DNA of 64,000 nucleotides from Lachnospira pectinoschiza. Its GTDB lineage: Bacteria; Bacillota; Clostridia; Lachnospirales; Lachnospiraceae. Position numbers and translations under genes: made by a program. This document shows, in pieces, positions 44,835 through 55,989 of the stretch. Below the pieces are notes generated by a model. The model was not told the origin of the DNA, searched no databases, and worked only from the letters and a program-made list of their open reading frames with translations. Position 1 is the stretch's first letter, and each line of letters starts with the position of its first letter. The stretch spans positions 1-64,000 of the forward strand of contig NZ_JAJCRR010000006.1 in assembly GCF_020564355.1 (NCBI RefSeq), given 5' to 3'.

Positions 44835-44991
44835 AATAATCTCCATTCCGCAGGCAATTTAATGCCGGAGGAATCGCGAGCCAAATCTTATTTGGCTCTG
44901 CGATAAAAAGCGACTTTGTGGCGCCTGCGGCACAAAGTGCTGTGTGAAAAATATGCTATCAAGCATATTTTTTCACAATAATCTCCATTCC
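44835..44991. repeat. Hairpin-rich segment flanked by a 15-bp duplicated ribosome-site sequence
   Basis: AATAATCTCCATTCC occurs at 44835-44849 (ribosome site of the LCP gene, read on the minus strand) and again at 44977-44991. The 127 bp between contain GAGCCAAAT/ATTTGGCTC (about 44878-44898), ACTTTGTG/CACAAAGT (about 44911-44940) and GTGAAAAATATGCT/AGCATATTTTTTCAC (about 44943-44976). The distal copy precedes GTG AAA AAA TAT GCT TGA, a five-codon frame. It resembles a small mobile palindromic element or a slipped duplication. Confidence 0.7.
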
Positions 44992-45200
44992 TGAGCGGAC
45001 AATAATTGCACGGGCATTATTGTTTGCACGATTTCCTTATACAATGTACAAAAAGTACATAAACTTCATTATACATATTTCCTGGGAAAATAACAAGAGC
45101 TACTTTATATGAAAGAAAGCATAAGAAAAAATGAAAAAACGATTTATTAAATTAATAAAAACAGGATTGAAACTTATTTAATAACAGAAAAAGTGTGAAA
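44992..45200. other. AT-rich divergent region between LCP gene and gdhA
   Basis: This holds the promoters of two divergent genes. One inverted repeat (ACAATAATTGC/GCATTATTGT, about 44999-45025) is visible. A 15-codon frame at 45131-45178 is probably chance. No known riboswitch pattern was recognised. Confidence 0.35.
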
Positions 45201-46762
<1,562 letters not shown>

Positions 46763-46788
46763 TTTAAAATAAATTTCATCACACAGAC

Positions 46789-46853
46789 AAAAAAAGACAC
46801 ATTTTTACACTCCGGATTCGGTATGATAGCGGTTGTAAGAATGTGTCTTTTTA
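46789..46853. terminator. Terminator after gdhA, symmetric arms
   Basis: AAAAAGACACATT pairs with AATGTGTCTTTTT around a long loop containing a smaller stem. Confidence 0.8.
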
Positions 46854-46935
46854 TAATTCCATGAGCGATGGCTATGGCAGGGGTAATGAATCCGTGGTAT
46901 AATACCTAAAATAAAAGAAGAGGAGGCTGTTGCAG

Positions 46936-48483
46936 ATGATGAACTTATTTGAAGGTGTCAGAAAGATGACGGATGACGAAATCCGTATGCAGATCGCACT
47001 GTTTCGCAATGTCACCCTGCTGAATGCCGCGAAAGAAACGTCGGGTAAGGTGCTTGGCGGGCTGGCAGACATTGCCAACGCATTTGCGGAAAGCTTCAGC
47101 AAAAGAACGCCGTTTGATTTTCAGGTAACGCGCGTGTGTGACATGGTACGAAAAGAATATGACCGTTTAAAGGCAAATGACCGGGTGCAGTTAGAATACG
47201 AACTCAAAAAAATTCTGACCGAAAAATGCAGGGAGCTGGTGCCGGAAGAATCCGAAGAGCCGGATGAAGAACGGCTCTCCTTTTTAATCATCAATGAAGC
47301 AGCGAAAGTCTACGGAATCCATAAATATAAGACACCGTCGGGTAAAATCGAAGCTGTCAGTACAGCTTATAATAATGCACTGCTGTCCGTGATACATACA
47401 AGACTGCAAAAGCAGGGCAAAGAAGAAGTAATCCATACCGACCAGAAAATTCAGGATGCCATGAATGCCGTATCATTGGATACCAAGCGCCAGCTGCAGT
47501 CTGCGCTTATGCCAAAGGAATTCAGCGGACGGTGCATCGGACGTATTTTAAGACTGGAACGTTCCACAAAGTACCTTTCGTATACGGTGACATTTTTAGG
47601 CTACGGCTGTTTTGATGAGGTATTATCCAACGTATCTGCCGTCTTTTCGGCGATGCGGGCGTTCAAACGGATTTCACGCGTGCTGTTTGCACAGATGATA
47701 TGGAAAATTAAAAATACAACCCATCTGACATTTACCATTGCAGAAAATGTCCTTCCGGCATATTTAGACCCGGTCAGACGTCAGGAATTTATGATACAGG
47801 AGCAGGAATTCCGTGCGGCACTGGCAGGAAGGATTGAATCGGAGCAGCAGTATGCAAAGTGTGAACAGGCAGTCACAAAACAGGAAGAGAAAGCAGCCGA
47901 TGCAAAACAGCGGCTGGAACTGATGCAGCGGGATTATGATGAATTACAGATGAAATTTATGGGGCTTGAAAGCCGTAAAGATGAATATATGAACAGGACA
48001 AGACCGGAAAATGAAACAAAAGACTATTACAGCGAAGTCAATGAAACGAAACGCCGGTTAGACCGGGCACAGGCACAGCTGTCAAAGGCCGGAGCAAAAT
48101 ACCGCGAAGAGGAAGAAAAGCGCGGCAGGGCAGAATCCGAAAAGAATACGGCGATGCTTAACCTGGAAGTGGTAAAGCGCAAAACGGAAGAAGAAGTCCG
48201 TGAACGGGCGCGGGAAATTGAAAAAGTGTGGAAAGCTTTTTTCTTCCGGTTTTCATTTGAGGAGGATTTGTTTGAGTCGGTTGTGATTCATTTCACAAGG
48301 GATGAGGTTTTAATTATAGAAGAAATGTTAAAAGAACTGCATGAAAGCCGGAATACGGGAAGTTTTGCCTATGAAACAAAACAGGAAGAAGACCATACGG
48401 AAAGCGTGACCTATACGGTGACGCCGGGCGAAAAGGTTATCCGTATCGTTTATGAGAAAACACACATTATGCAGATAGGATAA
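46936..48483 (+). CDS. Uncharacterised coiled-coil protein
   Basis: ATG 46936 has AGGAGG 9 bases upstream. The 516-residue protein has no signal or membrane helix. Residues 1-60 (LFEGVRKMTDDEIRMQIALFRNVTLLNAAKETSGKVLGGLADI) form amphipathic helices with a UBA-like start; 60-290 is a mixed globular region; 290-420 is a coiled coil rich in E, K, R, Q; the last 90 residues (AFFFRFSFEEDLFESVVIHFTRDEVL) form a compact C-terminal domain. I do not recognise the family. It stands 15 bp upstream of folC and is likely co-transcribed. Confidence 0.7.
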   Translation: MMNLFEGVRKMTDDEIRMQIALFRNVTLLNAAKETSGKVLGGLADIANAFAESFSKRTPFDFQVTRVCDMVRKEYDRLKANDRVQLEYELKKILTEKCRELVPEESEEPDEERLSFLIINEAAKVYGIHKYKTPSGKIEAVSTAYNNALLSVIHTRLQKQGKEEVIHTDQKIQDAMNAVSLDTKRQLQSALMPKEFSGRCIGRILRLERSTKYLSYTVTFLGYGCFDEVLSNVSAVFSAMRAFKRISRVLFAQMIWKIKNTTHLTFTIAENVLPAYLDPVRRQEFMIQEQEFRAALAGRIESEQQYAKCEQAVTKQEEKAADAKQRLELMQRDYDELQMKFMGLESRKDEYMNRTRPENETKDYYSEVNETKRRLDRAQAQLSKAGAKYREEEEKRGRAESEKNTAMLNLEVVKRKTEEEVRERAREIEKVWKAFFFRFSFEEDLFESVVIHFTRDEVLIIEEMLKELHESRNTGSFAYETKQEEDHTESVTYTVTPGEKVIRIVYEKTHIMQIG

Positions 48484-48498
48484 AGAGGACAGTGAAAA

Positions 48499-49815
48499 AT
48501 GGCGGAAAACAGATATTGTGACATAGAAGCGTTTCTGGATACGATTCCACAATATGCAGGAGAAAGCGGTGTTGTGCGGGCAGGCGCACTGCTTGAAGAA
48601 TTGGGACATCCGGAAAAAACATTAAAAATCATTCATGTTGCAGGCAGCAACGGAAAAGGTTCAGTGTGTGCCTATTTAAACAGGATTCTGATACAGCACG
48701 GCTTTAGGACAGGACTGTTTACATCCCCGCATTTAGTTGATGTCAGGGAGCGTATCCGCATTGATAATGAAATGGTTTCCAAAAGTGATTTTGTACAGGC
48801 ATTTGACAGGGTACACAGTGCAGCAAAACGTCTGCAGAAGAAAAATATCACGCTGGCATATTTTGACTGGCTGTTTGGCATGGCGCTGCTGTTATTTGTG
48901 CAGAAACAGGCCGATTTTGTCATTCTGGAAACCGGACTTGGCGGGCGGCTCGATGCCACCAATGCAGTACAAAATCCGGTGCTGTCCGTGATTACAACCA
49001 TCAGTTTAGAGCATACTGCGGTGCTTGGGGATACCCTTTCACAGATAGCAAAAGAAAAGGCGGGCATTTTAAAGCAAGGTGTTTCTGCAGTTTATTCGGC
49101 AAAAGAACCGGAAGTCATTCACGTGATGGAGCAGACCGCAGAAAATGCAGGTGTTCCGGTATTGGAAGGTGTAACACCGGCAGACTATCAAATTACGAAA
49201 AACACAGGAAAGTGTATTGATTTTTCACTGCATAATGGTTATTATAAGAATGATTGTTTTTCTCTGGCAACAGGAGCTGTTTATCAGGCGGAAAATTGCA
49301 GCCTCGCTTTAACCGGTGCGGCACTTTTGCAGAAGGCAGGCATTTTACAGCTTGATGAGGGGAAAGTAAGGCAGGCCGTTTTTGAAACCTGCTGGGAAGG
49401 CAGAATGGAAGAAGTTGAGCCGGATATTTATATTGACGGTGCACACAATCCGGAGGGCATTGAAGCATTTATCCGGTCGGCGCGTTCTATTTGCGGGAAA
49501 AGACCGGCAGTTCTTTTATTTTCAGTTGTAAAAGATAAGAATTTTGAGCAGATGATTGGGATGCTTGCGGCATCCGGGGTATTTACCCATTATATTATTG
49601 TACAGATGCAGACAAAAAGGCATCTTGCAGGTGAGAGTATCGAAGAACTGTTTGCAAAGTATACATCAGCCCCCCTGACAGAGTTTGACGAATCCTTTGA
49701 CGGATATTTATATGGAAAGAAACTGCAAGAGGAGATTCCTGACAGCGTATTATTTTGTACAGGGTCTTTATATCTGGCAGGTGAAATTAAACAGAAGCTG
49801 CAAAATGGCAGATAA
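48499..49815 (+). CDS. folC: Bifunctional folylpolyglutamate/dihydrofolate synthase
   Basis: ATG 48499 follows AGAGGACAGTGAAAA. The 438 residues have the Mur-ligase ATP loop GSNGKGSVCAYLN (about 43-55), TSPHLVDVRERIRI, LETGLGGRLDATN and the C-terminal DGAHNPEG motif. It adds glutamate to folates (and may also make dihydrofolate from dihydropteroate). The length is standard. Confidence 0.94.
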   Translation: MAENRYCDIEAFLDTIPQYAGESGVVRAGALLEELGHPEKTLKIIHVAGSNGKGSVCAYLNRILIQHGFRTGLFTSPHLVDVRERIRIDNEMVSKSDFVQAFDRVHSAAKRLQKKNITLAYFDWLFGMALLLFVQKQADFVILETGLGGRLDATNAVQNPVLSVITTISLEHTAVLGDTLSQIAKEKAGILKQGVSAVYSAKEPEVIHVMEQTAENAGVPVLEGVTPADYQITKNTGKCIDFSLHNGYYKNDCFSLATGAVYQAENCSLALTGAALLQKAGILQLDEGKVRQAVFETCWEGRMEEVEPDIYIDGAHNPEGIEAFIRSARSICGKRPAVLLFSVVKDKNFEQMIGMLAASGVFTHYIIVQMQTKRHLAGESIEELFAKYTSAPLTEFDESFDGYLYGKKLQEEIPDSVLFCTGSLYLAGEIKQKLQNGR

Positions 49816-49981
49816 GGAAAAAGGAAAGGTTTGGTATAAGATTATGATAGATTTTGATGAAGAAATTAAGAAGTTTCAGCCGAGTCTGGAAGTTGATGAT
49901 GCGGAAGAAGCGATTTATAATAATGATGTGCCGGACATCACAGACCTGATTGCAAAGATTATGGAAGATATTTCAAAGTAA
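49805..49981 (+). CDS. Small acidic protein overlapping folC end
   Basis: ATG 49805 overlaps the folC stop, and ATG 49844 (MIDFDEEIKKFQPSLEVDDAEEAIYN) is the other candidate; neither has an ideal site. The 45-58 residue product is acidic and probably helical at the end (DLIAKIMEDISK). It sits between folC and the TPR gene in the same direction, 24 bp from the latter. The function is unknown. Confidence 0.6.
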   Translation: MADKEKGKVWYKIMIDFDEEIKKFQPSLEVDDAEEAIYNNDVPDITDLIAKIMEDISK

Positions 49982-50005
49982 GACGTACTGGATTTGGAGG
50001 AAAAG

Positions 50006-51421
50006 ATGAGATGTTATAAATGCGGTGCCACACTGACGGCATCTGACAGATGTCCGCAGTGCAAGGCGGACGTTTCAGTCTATAAAAGAGCGGCAAAAGC
50101 TTCCAACGCCTATTATAATCTTGGTCTTGCAAAGGCAAAGGTCAGGGATTTGACAGGTGCGGCAGAAAGCTTAAAAACAAGTGTGATGATTCACAAAAAC
50201 AACATAGAGGCAAGGAACCTGTTAGGACTTGTTTACTGTGAAATGGGTGAAGTGGTTGAGGCACTCAGCCAGTGGGTTATCAGTAAGAATTTACAGCCGG
50301 ACAACAATCCGGCAGGGTCTTATATTGCACAGATTCAGTCGAATCAGGGCAGGTTTGATGCGGTAACAACAACGATAAAGAAATATAACCAGGCATTAAA
50401 CTATGCCAAAGAAGGCAATCTGGACATGGCAACCATACAGCTTAAAAAAATTGTTGGCCAGAATCCGCATCTGATAAAGGCACACCAGCTTTTAGCGCTG
50501 ATTTATATCAAAGACGGCGAATATGCAAGAGCCAGAAAGCTGCTGATGTCTGTTTTAAAAATTGACCGCAACAACACGCTTGCGCAGCTGTATTTAAAGG
50601 AAATCGAAGAAGCACAGCAGTTAAAGAAAAAGCAGGGTGCGCGTTCCAATGAATTTTTACCGCAGAAGCGTGAAAAGCGTGAAACAAAGGTGATAGAAAG
50701 CCAGCCGCTCAGTGGAAATGATGTGATTCTGCCGCGGTCATCGTATAAAGAGCCGGGCAACGGTGCTATTACGATTGTGAATATCCTTGTCGGTGTTGTA
50801 ATCGGTGCTGCACTCATCTGGTTTTTAGTAATGCCGTCCCGTTACAAGGGCATTACGGAGGATTATAATAAGAGCCTTCAGGATTACAGCGAACAGCTCT
50901 CATCCGGCAATGTGGAAATCAATTCCCTCACGAAGCAGTTAGAGGATATAAAGTCGGAAAAAGAGGCACTCGAAGGACAGCTTTCGGGATTAAGCGGAGA
51001 AGGCGGAAGCAATAAGCTGTTAACTGCCGTTATAAGTGCAGCTAATTCATATATTGCAAATGATACTGCAACCGCAGCCAAGGAACTCATGGATATTGAT
51101 GTCAGCTCACTGCCGACAGATGATGCCAAGAAACTGTATAATACCATTGCAGAAGCGGCGATGAAGCCTGCGGCAAATGAATTTTATACACAGGGTACAA
51201 CAGCTTACAATAAAGCGGATTACACAACAGCCGCCACTGCATTTGTAAATGCGTATAAGTGTGACAGCACGAAGGCAGAAGCAGCTTATTATGCGGCAAA
51301 GAGTTATGTGGCGTTAAACCAGACGGAAGATGCCAAGAAGTACTATCAGTACATTGTGGATGGATTCCGCTCAAGCTCGTACTACTCAGAAGCCAATGCA
51401 TATGTAACATCGCATTCATAA
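50006..51421 (+). CDS. Zinc-ribbon/TPR membrane protein
   Basis: ATG 50006 has GGAGG at 49996-50000. The 471 residues comprise an N-terminal zinc ribbon (C3, C6, C16, C19), several TPR units (about 28-200), a basic linker, one membrane helix (about 252-270: IVNILVGVVIGAALIWFLV), a coiled coil (about 280-330) and an extracellular TPR-like C-terminus (about 340-470). The topology puts peptide-binding TPRs on both sides of the membrane. A scaffold role in envelope assembly is possible but unproven. Confidence 0.8.
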   Translation: MRCYKCGATLTASDRCPQCKADVSVYKRAAKASNAYYNLGLAKAKVRDLTGAAESLKTSVMIHKNNIEARNLLGLVYCEMGEVVEALSQWVISKNLQPDNNPAGSYIAQIQSNQGRFDAVTTTIKKYNQALNYAKEGNLDMATIQLKKIVGQNPHLIKAHQLLALIYIKDGEYARARKLLMSVLKIDRNNTLAQLYLKEIEEAQQLKKKQGARSNEFLPQKREKRETKVIESQPLSGNDVILPRSSYKEPGNGAITIVNILVGVVIGAALIWFLVMPSRYKGITEDYNKSLQDYSEQLSSGNVEINSLTKQLEDIKSEKEALEGQLSGLSGEGGSNKLLTAVISAANSYIANDTATAAKELMDIDVSSLPTDDAKKLYNTIAEAAMKPAANEFYTQGTTAYNKADYTTAATAFVNAYKCDSTKAEAAYYAAKSYVALNQTEDAKKYYQYIVDGFRSSSYYSEANAYVTSHS

Positions 51422-51438
51422 AGATACGTAAAAAAGAT

Positions 51439-51476
51439 AAACCTGTCAGACGGTAAAAACCGCTGGCAGGTTTTTT
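51439..51476 (+). terminator. Terminator of the folC/TPR operon
   Basis: AAACCTGTCAG/CTGGCAGGTTTTTT stem with an inner CGG/CCG pairing and a T run. Confidence 0.88.
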
Positions 51477-51611
51477 GCTGTCTGAAATGAAAGCTGTCTA
51501 AAATGAAAAGCCACAGTAGGAAAAAATGTGACGGCAGACGACATTTCAGGCAGGAACAGCCGGACAGGCACAAAAAGCGGAAAGTGTTGCAAAAAGAAAG
51601 GGAGGATTGGC

Positions 51612-52001
51612 ATGGAAGCAGCAAAAAGTGCGGCAAATGAAGAAATGCAGGAAAATAAGCATACGGATTACATTTATATGGTTACAGGGGACAGGCTGGT
51701 AATCAGTATGAATGCGGAACTTGACCATCATCTGGCAGATGAAATGCGGGATGTGATAGATACGATTATTGAGGAACGTGGGGTGCGCCATCTCATTTTT
51801 GATTTTTCGAAAATCAGTTTTATGGACAGTTCGGGAATCGGGCTGATTATGGGGCGGTATAAGAAACTGCAGGAAAACGGCAGTATCAGCATTGCGGGGG
51901 CAAATGACAGTATCCAGCGGATTATTTTAATATCCGGACTGCATAAGCTGGTACATACCTGTAAGGACGTTTCGCAGGCGGCAAAAAATATAGAAAAATA
52001 G
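51612..52001 (+). CDS. spoIIAA: Anti-sigma-F factor antagonist SpoIIAA
   Basis: ATG 51612 follows GGGAGGATTGG. The 129-residue STAS protein has the conserved phosphorylation motif [20 protein letters not shown]. Its N-terminal extension of about 20 residues is longer than in Bacillus. Unphosphorylated SpoIIAA binds SpoIIAB and frees sigma F in the forespore. First gene of the spoIIA block. Confidence 0.95.
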   Translation: MEAAKSAANEEMQENKHTDYIYMVTGDRLVISMNAELDHHLADEMRDVIDTIIEERGVRHLIFDFSKISFMDSSGIGLIMGRYKKLQENGSISIAGANDSIQRIILISGLHKLVHTCKDVSQAAKNIEK

Positions 52002-52009
52002 GAGAGGAC

Positions 52010-52447
52010 ATGGAAATGAAAGCAGATAATGCGATGGAAGTGATATTTGATGCAAAATCTGAAAATGAGAGTTTTGCAAGAGTAACAGCAGCGGCATTTT
52101 GCACACGCCTAGACCCGACGGTGGAGGAAATTGCGGATATTAAAACAGCGGTTTCAGAGGCTGTTACAAACAGTATCGTACACGGATATGAGGGCATAGA
52201 AGGAAAAATCACGTTAAAGGTAAGCCTAGTAGGACAGGAAGTACGGATTGAAGTCCACGACGACGGAATCGGCATTGAAAATGTAGAGCAGGCAATGGAG
52301 CCGCTTTATACAACCAAACCGGAGCAGGAACGTTCCGGCATGGGATTTTCCTTTATGGAAGCTTTTATGGATGAGTTAAAAGTGTATTCCGGTAAAAACA
52401 GCGGAACAACGGTGATTATGAAAAAAAGAATAGGTGTAGAAAATTAG
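52010..52447 (+). CDS. spoIIAB: Anti-sigma-F factor SpoIIAB (serine kinase)
   Basis: ATG 52010 follows GGAGAGGAC, 8 bp after spoIIAA. The 145 residues have the GHKL ATP site: N-box [15 protein letters not shown]1 box HDDGIGI and G2 box [11 protein letters not shown]. It holds sigma F inactive and phosphorylates SpoIIAA. Confidence 0.95.
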   Translation: MEMKADNAMEVIFDAKSENESFARVTAAAFCTRLDPTVEEIADIKTAVSEAVTNSIVHGYEGIEGKITLKVSLVGQEVRIEVHDDGIGIENVEQAMEPLYTTKPEQERSGMGFSFMEAFMDELKVYSGKNSGTTVIMKKRIGVEN

Positions 52448-52465
52448 CAGATAGGGTGTGATTAT

Positions 52466-53182
52466 ATGAATCATACTAAGGAACTGATTGAAAGAGCGCA
52501 CAGAGGAGATGAGAAAGCAAGGGAAACACTCGTATTGGAAAATATGGGACTGATTGGAAGCATCGTGCGGCGTTTTGCCGGAAGGGGGTATGAGCAGGAA
52601 GATTTGTTCCAGATTGGGAGTATCGGGCTGATTAAAGCTGTGGATAAGTTTGATACGGCATTTGACGTTAAATTTTCAACCTACGCCGTACCGATGATTA
52701 CCGGGGAAATTAAACGGTTTCTGCGGGACGACGGCATGATAAAGGTCAGCCGGACACTGAAGGAAAATTCAGTGAAAATGGCGAGAATGATTGAGGAATA
52801 CAGAAAAGAACACCTGTGCGAGCCAACCGTGGAACAGATTGCACAGCAGACGGGAATTCCCCCGGAAGAAGTTGTCATGTCTTTTGAGGCGGCGGCAGAT
52901 GTGGAATCCATTTACAGGACAGTCTATCAGGGGGATGGAAGCGAAGTCTGCCTGATTGATAAAATCGAAGAAAAACGCAATTATAATGAAGAAAGTGTCA
53001 ACCGCATGGTGATTGCACAGATTATGGAAGAACTGCCTGAAAAAGAGCGTACACTGATCCGGATGCGCTATTTTGAAGAACGCACGCAGACCGATATAGC
53101 GGCAAAGCTTGGAATCTCACAGGTACAGGTTTCCAGAATGGAAAAGAAAATTTTAGCATCCATGAAGAAAAAACTTGCGTAA
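52466..53182 (+). CDS. sigF: RNA polymerase sigma-F factor
   Basis: ATG 52466 follows AGATAGGGTGTGATTAT. The 238 residues have sigma regions 2 (GYEQEDLFQIGSIGLIKAVDKFD, FSTYAVPMITGEIKRFLRDD), 3 (VSRTLKENS...) and 4 (RTQTDIAAKLGISQVQVSRMEKKIL). It drives early forespore transcription, usually including the downstream spoVA genes' activator sigma G. Confidence 0.95.
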   Translation: MNHTKELIERAHRGDEKARETLVLENMGLIGSIVRRFAGRGYEQEDLFQIGSIGLIKAVDKFDTAFDVKFSTYAVPMITGEIKRFLRDDGMIKVSRTLKENSVKMARMIEEYRKEHLCEPTVEQIAQQTGIPPEEVVMSFEAAADVESIYRTVYQGDGSEVCLIDKIEEKRNYNEESVNRMVIAQIMEELPEKERTLIRMRYFEERTQTDIAAKLGISQVQVSRMEKKILASMKKKLA

Positions 53183-53249
53183 AAGCGCATAAAAACAGAG
53201 GTCATTGCAGATACTTCCCTTGTAAACAGCAGAAAGGGACAGGAAAGCG

Positions 53250-53867
53250 ATGAGTGAAACATTATATATCCAGATTAACAGAAATATTCAGGTCGATAAA
53301 CGGGAAATCACTATCGGCGATGTGGCAGCTCTCCTTTGTAAGAACGCCGGCATAACAGCACGTGTAAAAACGATAAAGCTGATTACGCTGCCGGATGTTC
53401 CGAAAAGGAGAGTTTCTTTTTCTGTAATAACCGTAATGGAAAAAATCGAAAAGATTTACCCGGATTTACAGCTTGTAAGCATTGGGGAAAGCGACTTTAT
53501 TGTGGATTATATCCGTCAGAAAAAGAAGAGCCGGGTATGGCAGGGGCTGATGGTAGCATTTGTTTCCGTTTTTACGTTTGTCGGAAGTGCCTATGCCATC
53601 ATGGCATACAACAATGATGTCAGTACCAATGAAATCTTTGAAAAGGTATACGAGATGATGGGAACGGGTAATTTTCAGGAATATAAGGTCATTGAAATTG
53701 CTTACGCGGTGGGTCTGCTGCTGGGCATTGTCGTTTTCTACAATCATTTTGCGGGAAAACATTTTACGGGCGATCCGACACCGATTCAGGTGGAAATGGA
53801 CAAATATGAAACGGATATTGACAACTGTATGATTGACCGCAGCAGCACGGAAGGGAAGGAAAAATAA
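53250..53867 (+). CDS. spoVAA: Stage V sporulation protein AA
   Basis: ATG 53250 follows AAGGGACAGGAAAGCG. The 205 residues have an N-terminal globular part (IQINRNIQVDKREITIGDVAAL), two membrane helices (about 96-115 and 145-165), as in SpoVAA. SpoVA proteins form the forespore channel for dipicolinic acid. It overlaps spoVAB by one base (TAATG). Confidence 0.88.
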   Translation: MSETLYIQINRNIQVDKREITIGDVAALLCKNAGITARVKTIKLITLPDVPKRRVSFSVITVMEKIEKIYPDLQLVSIGESDFIVDYIRQKKKSRVWQGLMVAFVSVFTFVGSAYAIMAYNNDVSTNEIFEKVYEMMGTGNFQEYKVIEIAYAVGLLLGIVVFYNHFAGKHFTGDPTPIQVEMDKYETDIDNCMIDRSSTEGKEK

Positions 53868-54298
53868 TGGATGGGATGGAACTTTTAAAGCTGGCAGTAC
53901 AGATTGCCATCGGACTGGCAGCAGGCGGTTTTACGGCGGCGGGATATTTTGCGGTAATTACCAGTGTCGGCATGATAAACCGCATTGTCGACGTCACCAA
54001 TACCAAAGCGTACATTCCGTATTTTGAAGAAGTCATCATCTGGGGCGCATCCCTTGGAAATGTATGGTTCATCTTTGACCTGCCGCTGCCGGCCGGTATG
54101 CCGGGTGCTGTTTTATACGGTCTGCTTTCCGGGATGTTTATCGGATTGTTTGCCGTCAGTCTGGCAGAAAATATTAAGGCACTGCCAATCTTTGTAAGGC
54201 GTGTGCGGATTGGTGCAGGACTTGGCATTGTCGTGCTTGCAATCGGTCTGGGAAAAGCAGCAGGACATCTATTGTATTATCTGAAATTATATCCATAA
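53867..54298 (+). CDS. spoVAB: Stage V sporulation protein AB
   Basis: ATG 53867 shares its A with the spoVAA stop. The 143-residue protein has four to five membrane helices with GLAAGGFTAAGYFAVITSVGMINRIVDVTNT, matching SpoVAB. It acts in the inner spore membrane with SpoVAA. Confidence 0.9.
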   Translation: MDGMELLKLAVQIAIGLAAGGFTAAGYFAVITSVGMINRIVDVTNTKAYIPYFEEVIIWGASLGNVWFIFDLPLPAGMPGAVLYGLLSGMFIGLFAVSLAENIKALPIFVRRVRIGAGLGIVVLAIGLGKAAGHLLYYLKLYP

Positions 54299-54389
54299 TA
54301 CAGTATACAGAATACAAAATGAAAGAAAATGCAGCGGGCATCATAAGTATATCAGGGCATGCAGCGCAGATGTATAAGGAGGCAGTGTA

Positions 54390-54941
54390 ATGGGAAAAGA
54401 AAAAGGCGATAAAAATAAAATTGAGATTGTAAGTGCGGGTGCAGAGCCGGGAACGGGCGGCGGTCCGGTTAAAAGAGAAGAAAGCAGGGAACAACAGCGA
54501 AATGAGCAGTATAACCAGTATGTAGAGCAGGTGACGCCAAAGGCAAACTGCCTGTTAAACTGTGTCAAAGCATTTATCACAGGCGGTTGTATCTGTACAG
54601 TTGGACAGATTCTGACGGTGCTGTTTTTAAACAGCGGCATGGGAAAGGACGAAGCTGCTGCGTATACGACAATCAGTCTTGTTTTTGCCAGCGTTGTGCT
54701 GACGGGATTAAATATATATCCGCTGATTACGACATGGGGCGGTGCGGGAAGCTTAGTGCCGATTACCGGCTTTGCAAACAGCGTGGTAGCGCCTGCGATT
54801 GAATATAAAAAAGAAGGACAGGTATTCGGTATCGGCTGCAAAATTTTTACTATCAGTGGCCCTGTGATTTTGTACGGCATTTTAAGTTCTTGGATACTGG
54901 GCGTGATTTACCTGATTGTTGTCAGCCTGCGTGCTGTGTAA
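54390..54941 (+). CDS. spoVAC: Stage V sporulation protein AC
   Basis: ATG 54390 follows AAGGAGGCAGTGTA. The 183 residues begin with a hydrophilic Lys/Glu-rich segment (1-50), then YVEQVTPKANCLLNCVKAFITGGCICTVGQ and four membrane helices. SpoVAC is the mechanosensitive-channel-like subunit for DPA. The long hydrophilic start exceeds that of Bacillus SpoVAC. Confidence 0.93.
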   Translation: MGKEKGDKNKIEIVSAGAEPGTGGGPVKREESREQQRNEQYNQYVEQVTPKANCLLNCVKAFITGGCICTVGQILTVLFLNSGMGKDEAAAYTTISLVFASVVLTGLNIYPLITTWGGAGSLVPITGFANSVVAPAIEYKKEGQVFGIGCKIFTISGPVILYGILSSWILGVIYLIVVSLRAV

Positions 54942-54972
54942 CCGTGTAAAAATGAAGGGAGAAGTTGATGCA

Positions 54973-55989
54973 ATGATTGTGGGAAAACAAAGTATTTTAT
55001 TTGAAGAAAATGTATATATAGAAGAAACGGCATGCGTTGCAGGACAGAAGGAATCGGAAGGACCGCTTGGAAAACTTTTTGATGTGGTTGTGGAAGATGC
55101 GATGGCGGGCATGGAAAACTGGGAAGAAGCAGAAAGTACCTTACAGCAGCTGGCTGTGGATAAACTGCTTGAAAAATGGGATGGCAAAAAAGAAGATTTG
55201 CGTTATATTTTTGCAGGAGATCTGCTGGGGCAGTTGATAGCCACATCATTCGGGCTGATGCAGTATGAAATTCCAATGTTCGGATTATACGGGGCCTGTT
55301 CTACTTTTGGTGAAGCGCTGTCGCTTGCGGCAATGACGGTTCATGCAGGTTACGCCGGTCATGTCATTGCACTGGCTTCCAGTCATTTTGCAAGTGCCGA
55401 AAAACAGTTCCGTTATCCGCTGGAATACGGCAACCAGCGGCCACCGGCTTCGACATGGACAGTTACAGGCTGCGGGGCAGCCGTTATTGGTACGGAAAAA
55501 GGCGAGGTCTGTATCCGCGGCATTACGACCGGAAAAGTGATTGATTTTGGTGTAAAAGATTCAATGAATATGGGTGCGTGTATGGCGCCTGCAGCAGCAG
55601 ATGTCATTGCAGCCAATTTAGAAGACATGCAAAAGGATGTTACGTATTATGACTGCATTATTACGGGAGATCTGGGGGCAGTCGGTAAAACTATTCTTAT
55701 GGATTTGTTAAAGGAAAAGGGATATGACCTGACGGGCAGATATACTGACTGCGGACTGGAAATCTTTGATGCGGAAAGCCAGGATACGAAAGCGGGTGGA
55801 AGCGGCTGCGGCTGTTCTGCAGTTACAATGTGTTCATATATTATGAAAAAAATGAAAAATCACAGCTGGAACAGGGTGCTGTTTGTACCGACGGGAGCGC
55901 TTTTATCCACAGTCAGCTACAATGAAGGAAAAAGTGTTCCCGGTATTGCACATGCAGTAATTCTGGAAAGAAAGGGGAACAGAAAATGA
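54973..55989 (+). CDS. spoVAD: Stage V sporulation protein AD
   Basis: ATG 54973 (MIVGKQSILFEENVYIEETA) follows GGGAG at a long spacing; ATG 54952 is an alternative. The 338 residues are thiolase-fold, with GLYGACSTFGEALSLAA and GGSGCGCSAVT. SpoVAD binds dipicolinic acid on the cytosolic side of the SpoVA channel. The stop overlaps spoVAE (ATGA). Confidence 0.95.
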   Translation: MIVGKQSILFEENVYIEETACVAGQKESEGPLGKLFDVVVEDAMAGMENWEEAESTLQQLAVDKLLEKWDGKKEDLRYIFAGDLLGQLIATSFGLMQYEIPMFGLYGACSTFGEALSLAAMTVHAGYAGHVIALASSHFASAEKQFRYPLEYGNQRPPASTWTVTGCGAAVIGTEKGEVCIRGITTGKVIDFGVKDSMNMGACMAPAAADVIAANLEDMQKDVTYYDCIITGDLGAVGKTILMDLLKEKGYDLTGRYTDCGLEIFDAESQDTKAGGSGCGCSAVTMCSYIMKKMKNHSWNRVLFVPTGALLSTVSYNEGKSVPGIAHAVILERKGNRK

